Positions 1 through 9,197 of a stretch of DNA of 64,000 nt are shown here, in pieces (the first letter of the stretch is position 1; every line of letters begins with the position of its first letter). Where the stretch lies: NCBI GenBank assembly GCA_018266845.1, contig JAFDZO010000007.1:1917-65916 (forward strand), read 5' to 3'. The DNA is from Bacteroidota bacterium. GTDB taxonomy: Bacteria; Bacteroidota; Ignavibacteria; Tepidaquicellales; Tepidaquicellaceae. The notes under the pieces are model-generated. The model was not told the origin of the DNA. It did not search any database and saw only the letters and a program-made list of their open reading frames with translations. A program made the position numbers and the translations under genes.

Positions 1-120
1 TACGGAAGGATTAAAAACTTCGGGCAGACTGTGAAAGCACTTTGCCGAATGTATGCACATATCCGGTTTCCAAAAAATTGTTATTTCTCCGTTGCTGTAT
101 GTCTTATCAAATTTTGACAT
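1..120 (-). CDS. [4Fe-4S] mono-cluster protein, N-terminal part (cut by window edge)
   Basis: The minus strand reads 40 codons from an ATG at 118-120 with no stop before the window edge. The peptide contains [17 protein letters not shown] followed by LPEVFNPSV. This matches the start of the divergent [4Fe-4S] mono-cluster domain (Fer4_19 type), where the two cysteines of CIHSAKC are cluster ligands and the WKP and LPEVF segments are typical. The start overlaps the end of the symporter gene by 14 bases, so it is probably the third gene of the metallo-hydrolase/symporter operon. Function is probably electron transfer or redox sensing. The remaining ligands lie outside the window. Confidence 0.75.
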   Translation of the reverse strand, partial: MSKFDKTYSNGEITIFWKPDMCIHSAKCFHSLPEVFNPSV

Positions 121-1603
121 TTTTCTTTGAAGGAAAAATTAAGTGAAATATATTGGCAACAATTATTGTTACCGAAACACCGATTATAATGTACCACGTA
201 TAGGCAATGGTAGTGAATTTTATTATATAAATCATCACCATTATACCCGCTATAAACCCTAAGATGGCTTCTGCCTGATTTATTTTTTTAAAGAAAATTC
301 CCAGCAAAAAAGTTCCTAAAAGTCCGCCATAGGTAAATGATGCTATACTAAGCCCAAGCTCTACAACCGGATTTTTTGTATCTGTAAACAGCATTGCGCC
401 GCCTATTAAAACGATTCCCCAGACAAGCGTAAACAACTTTGAATACATTATCTCTTTTTTGTTATCGCCTTCCTTGTGTGATTTTCTGAACAAATCAAGG
501 TAAGTGGAAGATGCAAGCGAGCTGATTGCCGATGAAAGCGTTCCCATAGCAGATGCAAGTATTCCTGCAATAACTAACCCTATAATTCCCGTAGGGAGTT
601 TTTCAATTATAAACTTCGGGAAAATTTCATCTGAAGATGTAAGCGCCTGTCCGTTAGAACCGAAAGTTAACTGAGCAAACGGAACTCCTTTATAAAACGC
701 AAACAGACAAAGCCCAAGGAACATAAAGAATGCGAACTGAATAACAATCACGGAAGCATCAAGCATCAAAGCTTTTTGAGAATCCTTTTTATCTTTGCAG
801 CCGAGAAGCCTTTGCACAAGAAGCTGGTCTGTTCCGTGCGAAGCCATTGTTAAAAACGTTCCGCCTAATATTGCCCCCGCAAACGTATAGGGGGAAGCGA
901 AGAAATCTGTCCATGATTTAAACGAAGTAAAGTTAAAAATCTGAAACTTATCCTGTCCGTTTGCCGATGCAAAAGTAAACACATCAGCTACTCCATTCGG
1001 CAAATCGTTCAGTATCACAAGCATCGCAAAAATAGCTCCGCCTATATAAATGAAAAGCTGTATTACATCAACAGCAACAACAGCTTTTAATCCGCCCAGA
1101 TATGTATAAATTAACGTTGCAACACCGATGATTGCAATACTTGTGGGGTAGTCAAGTCCCGTTATAATATGCACAGGAATTGCCGTAGCAAAAAGCCTCA
1201 CACCTGAAGCAAGTACGCGTGTTACAATAAATGTAGTGGAAGTAATTTTTCTGAGCAAATCACCGAAGCGTTTACCGAGGAAATCATAGGCAGTTTCAAG
1301 ATTGCCGTTGTAGTAGGCAGGAATAAAAATGAAAGTTACAAGCAGCCTTCCTATAAAATATCCAAAGATAAGCTGCATAAACATCATATTGCTTTTGTAT
1401 GCAAGCCCGGGGATGCTGATAAATGTCAGCGTGCTTGTTTCGCTTGCCACGATAGAAAATCCCACCGACCACCACGACATATTTTTACCGCCGAGGAAAT
1501 AATCTTTTGTATTTTTTATTTTTCCGGCTTTGAAAATGCCGAAAACTATACTGCCTACTAAATAGACTATGACTATTGCGTAGTCAAGCGCGGAAAAATT
1601 CAT
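107..1603 (-). CDS. Sodium:solute symporter (SSS family)
   Basis: This 498-residue integral membrane protein has about 13 hydrophobic segments and a short N-terminus. The segment [11 protein letters not shown] (residues about 36-46), followed by the [10 protein letters not shown]-like stretch, is typical of the SSS/SLC5 family, which uses the inward sodium gradient to import small solutes (sugars, amino acids, organic acids, sialic acid). The length is normal for the family. The gene starts 6 bases after the metallo-hydrolase stop, so the two are co-transcribed. The substrate cannot be read from sequence. A ligand linked to the neighbouring hydrolase is possible but not shown. Confidence 0.88.
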   Translation of the reverse strand: MNFSALDYAIVIVYLVGSIVFGIFKAGKIKNTKDYFLGGKNMSWWSVGFSIVASETSTLTFISIPGLAYKSNMMFMQLIFGYFIGRLLVTFIFIPAYYNGNLETAYDFLGKRFGDLLRKITSTTFIVTRVLASGVRLFATAIPVHIITGLDYPTSIAIIGVATLIYTYLGGLKAVVAVDVIQLFIYIGGAIFAMLVILNDLPNGVADVFTFASANGQDKFQIFNFTSFKSWTDFFASPYTFAGAILGGTFLTMASHGTDQLLVQRLLGCKDKKDSQKALMLDASVIVIQFAFFMFLGLCLFAFYKGVPFAQLTFGSNGQALTSSDEIFPKFIIEKLPTGIIGLVIAGILASAMGTLSSAISSLASSTYLDLFRKSHKEGDNKKEIMYSKLFTLVWGIVLIGGAMLFTDTKNPVVELGLSIASFTYGGLLGTFLLGIFFKKINQAEAILGFIAGIMVMIYIIKFTTIAYTWYIIIGVSVTIIVANIFHLIFPSKKNVKI

Positions 1604-1609
1604 TAAACT

Positions 1610-2455
1610 TTATAGGTTAAATTTTTCTTTTACAAAATATCCTTTTTCCCCTAAGCCGATTTTTGCTGCTTCGCTGTAAGGGTCATGCTCGAAGAAAACC
1701 GTCCAGTTTTCATCGGCAATATTCTTTAGATACTTTCTTTTTTCTTCTAATGTAGTTAAAGGAAACAAGTCGTAACCCATAATGTATGCAAGCGGAACGT
1801 GTCCGGCAGTAGGAATCAAATCGGCAAGATAAAATAAAGTCTGCTCTCCGTCGGAAGCTTTTATTAGCTGCATGTGCGAAGTATGTCCGTTCACAGGGCA
1901 TAATGTTATCACATCATCAAACTTGTTTTCGCCATCGTAAAATTTTAAAACTTTTTTATCTTCAAGAATTTTGTAATTCTCGGGGAAAAAACTTGCCTTA
2001 TCCCGCTCAGTGGGATTCATCGCCCATTCATATTGCTTTCTCTGCACATGATAAGTTGCATTAGGAAATGATAACTGCAATTGATTATCCTTATCGTAAT
2101 AAGTATTTCCGCCGGCATGGTCAAAGTGCAGGTGCGTTAAAATTACGTCCGTTACATCTTCTCTTTTAAAGCCCTTTTCTTCTAAAGATTTTTCAAGAGT
2201 GTATTGTGAGTAATCCACGTCATAAATTTTATTGATCTTTTCAGAAAGCTTATAACCTATGCCTGTATCAATTAAAATTTTTCTTTCGCCGCTATCAAAT
2301 AAAAGAGCGCGCGTGCACATATCTATTCTGTTAAAATCATCTGAAGGATTCGTTTTAGTCCATAAGTTTTTCGGAACAACGCCGAACATTGCCCCGCCAT
2401 CCAGCTTAAATAAACCGGTTTGAACTGAGTGAAGATTGTAATCGCCTATTTTCAT
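1610..2455 (-). CDS. MBL-fold metallo-hydrolase (lactonase-like)
   Basis: This 281-residue cytoplasmic protein has no signal peptide. The metallo-beta-lactamase signature HLHFDHAGG gives His108, His110, Asp112 and His113 as zinc ligands. Further His residues follow at NGHTSHMQ and FEHDPY, and Asp in YLADLIP is the expected bridging ligand. The overall arrangement, with a long N-terminal region before the motif, resembles the AHL-lactonase/AttM-like branch, so hydrolysis of a lactone or ester is a fair guess. It is the first gene of a minus-strand unit with the symporter. The actual substrate is unknown. Confidence 0.85.
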   Translation of the reverse strand: MKIGDYNLHSVQTGLFKLDGGAMFGVVPKNLWTKTNPSDDFNRIDMCTRALLFDSGERKILIDTGIGYKLSEKINKIYDVDYSQYTLEKSLEEKGFKREDVTDVILTHLHFDHAGGNTYYDKDNQLQLSFPNATYHVQRKQYEWAMNPTERDKASFFPENYKILEDKKVLKFYDGENKFDDVITLCPVNGHTSHMQLIKASDGEQTLFYLADLIPTAGHVPLAYIMGYDLFPLTTLEEKRKYLKNIADENWTVFFEHDPYSEAAKIGLGEKGYFVKEKFNL

Positions 2456-2563
2456 TAATCTTTGATTGGAACTACAATTATAGGCAATATGCAGGTAAAA
2501 TTATATTCAAAATTCAATTTTATTATCCTATTTTCAGGCAGTATAACTATTGAATAAAAACTA

Positions 2564-3637
2564 ATGAAACGTTTAGCAGTTTGTATATTATTATTTGCTT
2601 CAGTTTTATCTTATGCCCAAAATGCAAATACTTTTTTCCCCCCCGCGCCCGGTTATAAATGGTATTACAAAAATACCCCTCTTGATACATTAAATAATCC
2701 GCAGGAAACTGCATCCACATACAGGATTGACAGCTTTGCATTTAACGGAAACTACAAAGGGTTAGAGGCAAGCATCGTGTATTCCAAACAAAGGCTGCTT
2801 ACTATAAATCAGCCCTCGCCATACACTGATACCGCCTATCATAACTTTCAGACAACAAACGGCTGGGAGTATTTACAGTTTGGAAATCTTGATTCTATTC
2901 CTTTCATAAGCCAATTAGGGTTAGTGAATTTTTTCAAGGGACTCGAAGGATGGTATTCGACTTATCGCTATGCGCAGACGGTTAACTCCACCTATAATCT
3001 GTTTTCAAAAGATACTTCCATTGTTTATAACGGCACAACTTACCCGTTAAGATTCAAAACGGACGGCAAAAGGCTGAACGATGAAACGGTTTCTACTATC
3101 AACGGGAATTATCTATCAAAAAAATTTATTGTTACTGTAAATTTAAGCTATCTCCTTACTGTGCCTCCGCTTCCGCCCGTGCCTATTTCAATTTTGAACA
3201 GACCGGATACAGTGTGGATTGCCTCTAATGTGTGGATTGTAAAAGAAGCTGCGCCGACTCAGATAGTTGACTTGAGTAATCTTGGACAGGCTGTGAGATT
3301 TGCTTTTCCGGGTGAAATTGTAACTTTAACTTTTCCTCCATCTGCTATCGAGCCGGTAAGTTCGGAAATTCCTGCCGGATACTCTTTAAGACAAAATTAC
3401 CCGAATCCGTTTAATCCTGCTACGAAAATCTCGTTCGATATTCCCGCATCATCGCACGTAAATCTTTCTGTCTATAATATGCTTGGCAAGGAAGTCGAAA
3501 CGCTTGTTAATGAAAATCTAAAAGCAGGTAAATATGAAGTGAGCTTTAACGGCAGCAGCCTTTCAAGCGGAACTTATTACTATAAATTAACTACGGGAAA
3601 ATTCACCATTTCAAAAGTAATGACACTAATTAAGTAA
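2564..3637 (+). CDS. Secreted protein with type IX secretion sorting domain
   Basis: The protein has 357 residues with a signal peptide (about residues 1-18, ending SYAQ). The central 250 residues match no family I recognise. The last 85 residues form a type A T9SS C-terminal sorting domain, with LRQNYPNPFNPATKISF near residue 276, then the LSVYNMLGKEVETLVN and SSGTYYYKL strands and a final ISKVMTLIK. Such domains direct the protein through the Por/T9SS outer-membrane machine and are usually cleaved off. The stop overlaps the start of the next gene by one base, so the two are a translational pair. Passenger function is unknown. Confidence 0.85.
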   Translation: MKRLAVCILLFASVLSYAQNANTFFPPAPGYKWYYKNTPLDTLNNPQETASTYRIDSFAFNGNYKGLEASIVYSKQRLLTINQPSPYTDTAYHNFQTTNGWEYLQFGNLDSIPFISQLGLVNFFKGLEGWYSTYRYAQTVNSTYNLFSKDTSIVYNGTTYPLRFKTDGKRLNDETVSTINGNYLSKKFIVTVNLSYLLTVPPLPPVPISILNRPDTVWIASNVWIVKEAAPTQIVDLSNLGQAVRFAFPGEIVTLTFPPSAIEPVSSEIPAGYSLRQNYPNPFNPATKISFDIPASSHVNLSVYNMLGKEVETLVNENLKAGKYEVSFNGSSLSSGTYYYKLTTGKFTISKVMTLIK

Positions 3638-4590
3638 TGAAAAAATTTTTAATCATCATAGCAGTACTTTGTTTAACACTATCATTCAGCAAAAAAGCTA
3701 ATGCCGTAACTCTTCAGGGAAAAGTTGTTTACGATACCGTACTGACGGCTGTATCATCAGGGTATGTAAAGGCATTGAAGTTAAACAAACTAAACTTAAC
3801 CCTTTCAAAAGTTGATTCCGTTAATATCGGAGCGGGAGGAACATACACACTAAATGTAAACACCGGCGATACGGTTTACATAGTTGCTTACGCCTCTGCA
3901 TTTCTGGATTTTGTGCCCGGCTATTATCCCGGAACAAACAACTGGATTACCGGAACTGCAATAATAGCAAATACTGCCCAGACAAATTTAGATGTAAAAG
4001 TAAGAAAGCTTTATAACTCTACCTTTCCGGGAAGAATAACCGGAACTGTATCTTACAATAACGGAGTGCCGCTTAAAGATGCTATCATTTACCTGAAGAC
4101 TCAGATTGGAGAAATGATTAGCTATGGTATTTCAAATGCGGACGGAAGCTATTCCATTCCAAATGTTGCTGAAGGAAGTTACCTGATGACTACAAACAGA
4201 ATTGCATTCAATAACACATCCGTATTCGGAGTTGAACTGAATTACGCATTCGGAACAGAGCTTCCAAACCAAAATTTCAGCTTACAGCAAACAGTATCAA
4301 TAAGACAGATTGGAACTGAAACACCCGATAAGTTTATATTGTTTCAAAATTATCCCAATCCTTTCAATCCCCAAACTAAAATTAAATTCAGTTTAGCCAA
4401 AGCATCTGATGTAAAGCTTGCTGTATTTAATTCACAAGGTAAATTAGTACAAGAAGTTCTTAACCGGTACATCCCCGCTGGTTCATTTGAAATAGATTTC
4501 GATGCGAAAAATTTGTCATCAGGAATCTATTATTACAAAATTGAATCCAATGAATTTTCTTCAACGAAGAAAATGACATTAGTTAAGTAA
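3637..4590 (+). CDS. Secreted protein with carboxypeptidase-regulatory-like and T9SS sorting domains
   Basis: The 317-residue product has a signal peptide (about 1-23). The region around residues 128-215, with GRITGTVSYNNGVPLKDAI and ADGSYSIPNVAEGSYLMT, reads as a carboxypeptidase-D regulatory-like beta-sandwich. This fold is common as a spacer or binding module in exported Bacteroidota proteins. The C-terminus is a second T9SS type A sorting domain, with FILFQNYPNPFNPQTKI near residue 232 and a final KKMTLVK. The gene starts within the stop of the preceding secreted protein (ATGA overlap), which suggests coupled translation and joint surface export. No catalytic motif was seen. Confidence 0.85.
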   Translation: MKKFLIIIAVLCLTLSFSKKANAVTLQGKVVYDTVLTAVSSGYVKALKLNKLNLTLSKVDSVNIGAGGTYTLNVNTGDTVYIVAYASAFLDFVPGYYPGTNNWITGTAIIANTAQTNLDVKVRKLYNSTFPGRITGTVSYNNGVPLKDAIIYLKTQIGEMISYGISNADGSYSIPNVAEGSYLMTTNRIAFNNTSVFGVELNYAFGTELPNQNFSLQQTVSIRQIGTETPDKFILFQNYPNPFNPQTKIKFSLAKASDVKLAVFNSQGKLVQEVLNRYIPAGSFEIDFDAKNLSSGIYYYKIESNEFSSTKKMTLVK

Positions 4591-4600
4591 AACATACTAG

Positions 4601-7441
4601 TTGAAAAAAGGCATCCTACTTGCGCTGCTTTTTCCAATCTCGCTTTGTTTCTCCCAGCCGACTTCATGGAGCAGCAAAGGTATTGGAGGCGGCGGAGCTA
4701 TATACGCTCCTTCTATAAGTCCATTCAATCCCAATAAAGTGAACATTGCTTGCGATATGAGCAACTATTTTTACTCTTATGACTTTGGGACAAATTTTAC
4801 GGCTTACCATTATCAGAACATTCTTGTATTTCGTAACTCTATTGTCAGATACACTAATGATTCTAATACCTGTTATAATCTTAGAAACATAGGAGGAGGA
4901 TATTCTCCCGTAAAATCAATTGATGGGGGAATGACATGGGTTAATTTGGTTAACCCTGCATCTTCATCCAGCGCTTTTAAGTGCTACGATTTATATGCAA
5001 GTCCTTTCAGGAATGACCAGATTATCGTAAGCGATAAATATAGTCTGTACATTTCAAATAATGGCGGAACAAATTTCAGCGCTGCTTTCTTTACAGCAGG
5101 AGCAACGCGCGGAATGCACCTTGCGGGAGTTTATTTTGATGATAATAATACCGATATATATGTCTGCACAAATAAAGGCGTATTGCTTTCAACAAATGCA
5201 GGAGCAAGTTTCTCCGCATATCAAAATATTCCCGGTATAGATACAACAAATTATGATATTGTCTCTTTTGAAGGAAGTAAGCAAGGAAGCGCAATAAAAT
5301 TTGTATGCGCAGCGGTTTCAAATAACGCAACACCTCACATAATTGAAAGTAAATCTGCCCCAACTTTTAAAAATCTATATTCTATCAATTGGGGAGAGCC
5401 TTCATGGAAATCTATAAAAGCATCCCTTCCCGATTCGTCAGTAGATAAACCTTTCTTCGTTAGAATGGTTCCCAATGATACTTCAACATTTTACCTCGGA
5501 GGAACAACTACAGTCGCTTTCAATGGAAGCCATGCCGTTCAGTCCGTTTACAAAACAACAAATGGCGGAGCTAATTTTACAAGTGTATTTCTTACTGCAT
5601 CAAATGTTGGGAATAATGGGATTTTCTATACAGGCTGGTACGGATACTCTAATGATGCTCAACTATACACACACAATTGGTATGGCGGTTCTGAAACTGC
5701 CGGAATTTGTGTTGACCCGAACGATAAAAACCGGGTAATCGTAACAAACTCTTCCGCTCCGCATAAAACTACTGATGGTGGAGTAACGTGGACTCAGGCT
5801 TATGTAAATCCTGCTGACCAAAATAATGCAGGAGCTTTAGTTCCTTCCTATAAAAATTATGCTACAAACGGATTGGAAACTACTGTTTGTTATAATTTAA
5901 TGTGGGCAGATTCTCTTACGCAGCTTGCCAGCTTTGCAGATTTGCTCTTAGTACGCTCTACAGATGCGGGAAACAAATGGCACTTTGCATACAAAGGATT
6001 TCCGAATAATCAGAGGATTAATGATGTAGGTATGATTATAAAAAGCACATTCAACGGTTATTTATATGCTTGCACAGGAGAAATTCTCGGCTCAAACGGA
6101 ATATGGGATGATTCAATGGTTGACCCGACTAATCGCAATGGAGCAATATCTTTTTCAACAGATAAGGGAGCGAACTGGGATACATTGTTTAACTTCCGCT
6201 CTATAGTATCTTCAATCTGCTTTGACCCGAACAATCCCAAAAGGATGTATGCTTCAGTAATGAATTATCAAGGCAGCGTTCCGCCGAAATCAGCAGGAGG
6301 AATTTATGTTTGCAATGATGTTACAATACTGCCGGCAGTGTTTACACCGCTAAGCATTCCGGGCAGAACTCAGGGACATCCTGTTTCCATACAAGCTCTG
6401 AATGATTCATCATTGATTGCAGTTTATACAGGAAGAACAAGACTGAATACTTTTAACTTTACTGATAGCTCAGGTGTTTTTTATAGTACAGACGGGGGAT
6501 CAAACTGGCAGGATAGAACGCAAACAGGTATGAAATATTTTACACATTCATTGACAATTGACCCATATGATGTTGCGCAAAATACTTGGTTAGCCTGCAC
6601 ACGCCAAACAAATTTTCTTGGCAGCGCGTCGCAGCCCGGTATTTGGAAAACAACAAACCGCGGAGTAAACTGGACAAAGATTTTTGACTCTTCATCAGTG
6701 CGGGTTGATTTTCACCCCGCGCGCGCCAATGAAATGTATATATCAACTGAATCGGTCGGACTTTACTATGCAGTTAATACCAATACATCGCCTTCGTTCA
6801 CAAAACAAAATCAATATCCATTCCGCACCCCCACAGGAGTGTTTTTTAATCCATACAATTCAAACGAAGTTTGGATAACTAGCTTGGGTAACGGAATGAG
6901 AGTAGGTTATACAAACTACGCTTTACCTTTAACTGTAACAATAAACGCTTTTCTTGAGGGTTCTTTCGATGGAGTAAATCAGTCATCGGATACTTTGACA
7001 TTATATATAAGAAGTTCTTCAGCGCCTTATACGATTATAGATTCTTCAAAAGCTATAGTCAGCAATCTCGGAGTGAGTAACTTCAGTTTTACAAATACTC
7101 CCGCGGGAAGTTATTACTTAAGCGTTAAAAATAGAAACATGATTGAAACATGGTCGGCTTCTCCGGCAGCAATAGTAAATGGAAGTAATTCCTACGATTT
7201 TTCTGCTTCGCAATCTTCAGCCTATGGCTCTAATTTATTTTTAAAATCAGGGAAGTGGTGCTTTTATAATGGTGATTTAAATCAGGACGGATTTGTAAAC
7301 GGAAACGATTTCACAGTGTTTTCATCTCAATTTGGAACTAATGGTTATTTAGTTTCTGATTTAAACAATGACGGTTTTGTAAACGGAAACGATTTTACAT
7401 CGTTTTCAAATTCATTCGGCAGGCAATCATTACATCCATAA
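4601..7441 (+). CDS. Large secreted BNR/sortilin-like beta-propeller protein with C-terminal dockerin-like repeats
   Basis: The 946-residue product starts at TTG; this start gives a clean signal peptide (KKGILLALLFPISLCFS). Repeated segments of the form SxDxGxTW (for example SIDGGMTWVNL, KTTDGGVTWTQ, YSTDGGSNWQD, KTTNRGVNWTK) are BNR/Asp-box turns, as in VPS10/sortilin-like and GH74-like propellers. The last 60 residues carry two Ca-binding repeats, DLNQDGFVNGNDFTVFSSQ and DLNNDGFVNGNDFTSFSNS, which form a dockerin-type pair. Unlike its two upstream neighbours it has no NYPNPFNP sorting domain. It may bind or cleave polysaccharide, but no catalytic residue is identified. Only 10 bases separate it from the gene before. 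Confidence 0.8.
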   Translation: MKKGILLALLFPISLCFSQPTSWSSKGIGGGGAIYAPSISPFNPNKVNIACDMSNYFYSYDFGTNFTAYHYQNILVFRNSIVRYTNDSNTCYNLRNIGGGYSPVKSIDGGMTWVNLVNPASSSSAFKCYDLYASPFRNDQIIVSDKYSLYISNNGGTNFSAAFFTAGATRGMHLAGVYFDDNNTDIYVCTNKGVLLSTNAGASFSAYQNIPGIDTTNYDIVSFEGSKQGSAIKFVCAAVSNNATPHIIESKSAPTFKNLYSINWGEPSWKSIKASLPDSSVDKPFFVRMVPNDTSTFYLGGTTTVAFNGSHAVQSVYKTTNGGANFTSVFLTASNVGNNGIFYTGWYGYSNDAQLYTHNWYGGSETAGICVDPNDKNRVIVTNSSAPHKTTDGGVTWTQAYVNPADQNNAGALVPSYKNYATNGLETTVCYNLMWADSLTQLASFADLLLVRSTDAGNKWHFAYKGFPNNQRINDVGMIIKSTFNGYLYACTGEILGSNGIWDDSMVDPTNRNGAISFSTDKGANWDTLFNFRSIVSSICFDPNNPKRMYASVMNYQGSVPPKSAGGIYVCNDVTILPAVFTPLSIPGRTQGHPVSIQALNDSSLIAVYTGRTRLNTFNFTDSSGVFYSTDGGSNWQDRTQTGMKYFTHSLTIDPYDVAQNTWLACTRQTNFLGSASQPGIWKTTNRGVNWTKIFDSSSVRVDFHPARANEMYISTESVGLYYAVNTNTSPSFTKQNQYPFRTPTGVFFNPYNSNEVWITSLGNGMRVGYTNYALPLTVTINAFLEGSFDGVNQSSDTLTLYIRSSSAPYTIIDSSKAIVSNLGVSNFSFTNTPAGSYYLSVKNRNMIETWSASPAAIVNGSNSYDFSASQSSAYGSNLFLKSGKWCFYNGDLNQDGFVNGNDFTVFSSQFGTNGYLVSDLNNDGFVNGNDFTSFSNSFGRQSLHP

Positions 7442-7454
7442 AATTTTCAATTTT

Positions 7455-7481
7455 GTAGAGACGCACGAGATGCGTCTCTAC
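7455..7481. repeat. GTAGAGACGC palindrome between convergent genes
   Basis: A perfect 11-base inverted repeat, GTAGAGACGCA (7455-7465) and TGCGTCTCTAC (7471-7481), encloses a 5-base loop. It sits between the stop codons of two converging genes. No T-run follows on either strand, so it is not a classical terminator, although it could stop or protect transcripts. Related copies occur at 31411-31429, 37601-37627 and 38878-38902. Confidence 0.8.
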
Positions 7482-7500
7482 AATACTCCCTTTTAAAACT

Positions 7501-8361
7501 TTACTTATCCTTCTTGCTTCCCTTCTGCTCTTTTAATTTATTCTCTGCATCTTTTATGAATGTCATCAGCTTAGTATTCATATCTTTATCTTTCGTCTGC
7601 TTTAATGCAGCGTTCCAGTCATCAATAGCTGATTTATAGTCTTCCTGATTATAATAGGCTTGACCCCTGTTGCTATAGGCAAGCACAACTTCTGTATTCA
7701 ACTGAATTGCCAATGTAAAATCATTTACCGCGTAGTCATAGTTTTTAAGCCTTAGGTTCGCATTTCCCCTGTTAAAAAACGCCTTGCCAAATTCAGATTT
7801 GTTTTCAATCGCTTTGGAATAACTTTCGACTGCATCGCTGTATTTTTCAAGTTCGAAATATGCCAGTCCCATGTTATAATATGCTTCAGCAAAGCCCGGC
7901 TTTATTTTCACAGCCTCTTGATAATCTTTTATTGCGTCTTCATATTTCTTATCCATATAGTTCAGAAGCCCGCGGTTATAATGCGGGTCGGCATAATCTT
8001 TCCTCAGCGCAACTGCCTTATCAAAATCCTTCATTGCGCCTTCATGGTCGTTAAGTTCTATTTTAATCTTCCCCCTTCTGTTGAAAGCTTCGGGGTAATC
8101 CGGTTTCAATTCAATCGAGCTTGAAAAATCAGCCGCGCTTTTTTCATATTCCTTCAAGAAATAATACGACGTGCCTCTTTCAAAATAATACGCCGCATCT
8201 TTTTTAATTTCCAAAGCCTGAGTAAGCAGCTTTACAGCATCATCGTAATTTGAATTGCCCATCTCAGACTTCGCCTTCTTATACAGGTCATCGGCATCCT
8301 GCCCTTTTGCAATGCCGAGCGTCGTAAAAATTATCGCCAGAAGAAGTAAAAAAGTTTTCAT
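7501..8361 (-). CDS. Secreted TPR-repeat protein
   Basis: The 286-residue product has a signal peptide (about 1-20, ending AKGQ), followed by about seven consecutive tetratricopeptide repeats, with phrases such as ALEIKKDAAYYFERGTSYY, SIELKPDYPEAFNRRGK and AVKIKPGFAEAYYNMGLAY. The end is Lys-rich. TPR arrays are protein-protein interaction scaffolds, and this one would act in the periplasm or at the outer membrane. No enzymatic domain is present. It lies downstream of a barrel-protein gene but a hairpin terminator separates them, so it is probably transcribed alone. Its partners are unknown. Confidence 0.85.
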   Translation of the reverse strand: MKTFLLLLAIIFTTLGIAKGQDADDLYKKAKSEMGNSNYDDAVKLLTQALEIKKDAAYYFERGTSYYFLKEYEKSAADFSSSIELKPDYPEAFNRRGKIKIELNDHEGAMKDFDKAVALRKDYADPHYNRGLLNYMDKKYEDAIKDYQEAVKIKPGFAEAYYNMGLAYFELEKYSDAVESYSKAIENKSEFGKAFFNRGNANLRLKNYDYAVNDFTLAIQLNTEVVLAYSNRGQAYYNQEDYKSAIDDWNAALKQTKDKDMNTKLMTFIKDAENKLKEQKGSKKDK

Positions 8362-8377
8362 AGTTTTATAAAATAAA

Positions 8378-8402
8378 AATCCCTTTTAAAATAAAAGGGA
8401 TT
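8378..8402 (-). terminator. Intrinsic terminator after the barrel-protein gene
   Basis: The inverted repeat AATCCCTTTT/AAAAGGGATT has a 5-base loop. Read on the minus strand it is followed by TTTTATTTTAT. It lies 22 bases past the stop of the outer-membrane protein gene. Confidence 0.75.
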
Positions 8403-8424
8403 GCCTGCTATCGGAAACTAAAAT

Positions 8425-9171
8425 TTAATCTATCGCAAATCTAACGCCTGTGAAAAATCCAAGGCTTGAGGTAGAAACTTTATCAACATAACGTGTGCTT
8501 CCAAGATTGTTCAATCCGCCATATTCATACTTAGCCCCTAAAATAACACTAGTCAAAGGAGCGATTTTGTAATTTGCAGTTAGGGTTCCATTCAATCCTA
8601 AATCAAAATTTTTATATCCTAATCCTGATTTTTCATCCGTTGAAAGAAGTATGCCCAAGTATGGACCGCCATTGAATGTAAGCCCGACCTTATCGGTTAT
8701 CATCCCTCCAAAATTAAAGTTCATTGGAATGTTCAAATAATTATTGGAAATTTTCTGCGCTCCGGTCGGGAGAGAATTTGCCGTAGTAGTATCTATAGGA
8801 GAAGTTACTTCAAAATTCTTCCCATTGTAGTCTAAACCCGATGAGAATTGAAATGAATCGAATACTCTAACAAAAAAAAGCGCCCCAATATTGAAACCGG
8901 CTTTTGAACCGGTATTATAAGCTCCTATGCCGTTCTGCTGAGTAACGCTTGCGCTTGTGCTCGTTCCGCCTAATTTTAAATCAACGTAAAAATCCAAAAA
9001 CTTTCCCGACTTCTCCTGAAAATCTTTATGCGCGAGTTTATAATCTTTGTTCAGTTTGCTTTGTTCGTTTTTGGAAATTCCCGATTTGATAAATTCCGGC
9101 TTCCAGTCTGCGTAAGCGCTTATTGAAGTTAAAACAAACGCCAATAATAAAATTAATTTTAAATTTTTCAT
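8425..9171 (-). CDS. Outer-membrane beta-barrel protein (PorT-like family)
   Basis: The 248-residue product has a signal peptide (about 1-21, ending SAYA). From about residue 60 onward it is built of alternating amphipathic strands with Gly/Asn turns (FYVDLKLGG, FNIGALFFVRVFDSFQFSSGLDYNG, YLNIPMNFNFGG, SVILGAKYEYGGLNNLG), and it ends in an aromatic-containing last strand, GFFTGVRFAID. This is the pattern of the small outer-membrane barrels abundant in Bacteroidota. It is probably structural or a pore. No specific function can be named. Confidence 0.75.
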   Translation of the reverse strand: MKNLKLILLLAFVLTSISAYADWKPEFIKSGISKNEQSKLNKDYKLAHKDFQEKSGKFLDFYVDLKLGGTSTSASVTQQNGIGAYNTGSKAGFNIGALFFVRVFDSFQFSSGLDYNGKNFEVTSPIDTTTANSLPTGAQKISNNYLNIPMNFNFGGMITDKVGLTFNGGPYLGILLSTDEKSGLGYKNFDLGLNGTLTANYKIAPLTSVILGAKYEYGGLNNLGSTRYVDKVSTSSLGFFTGVRFAID

Positions 9172-9197
9172 TTTATGTTTTAAATTAATATTCTTTG

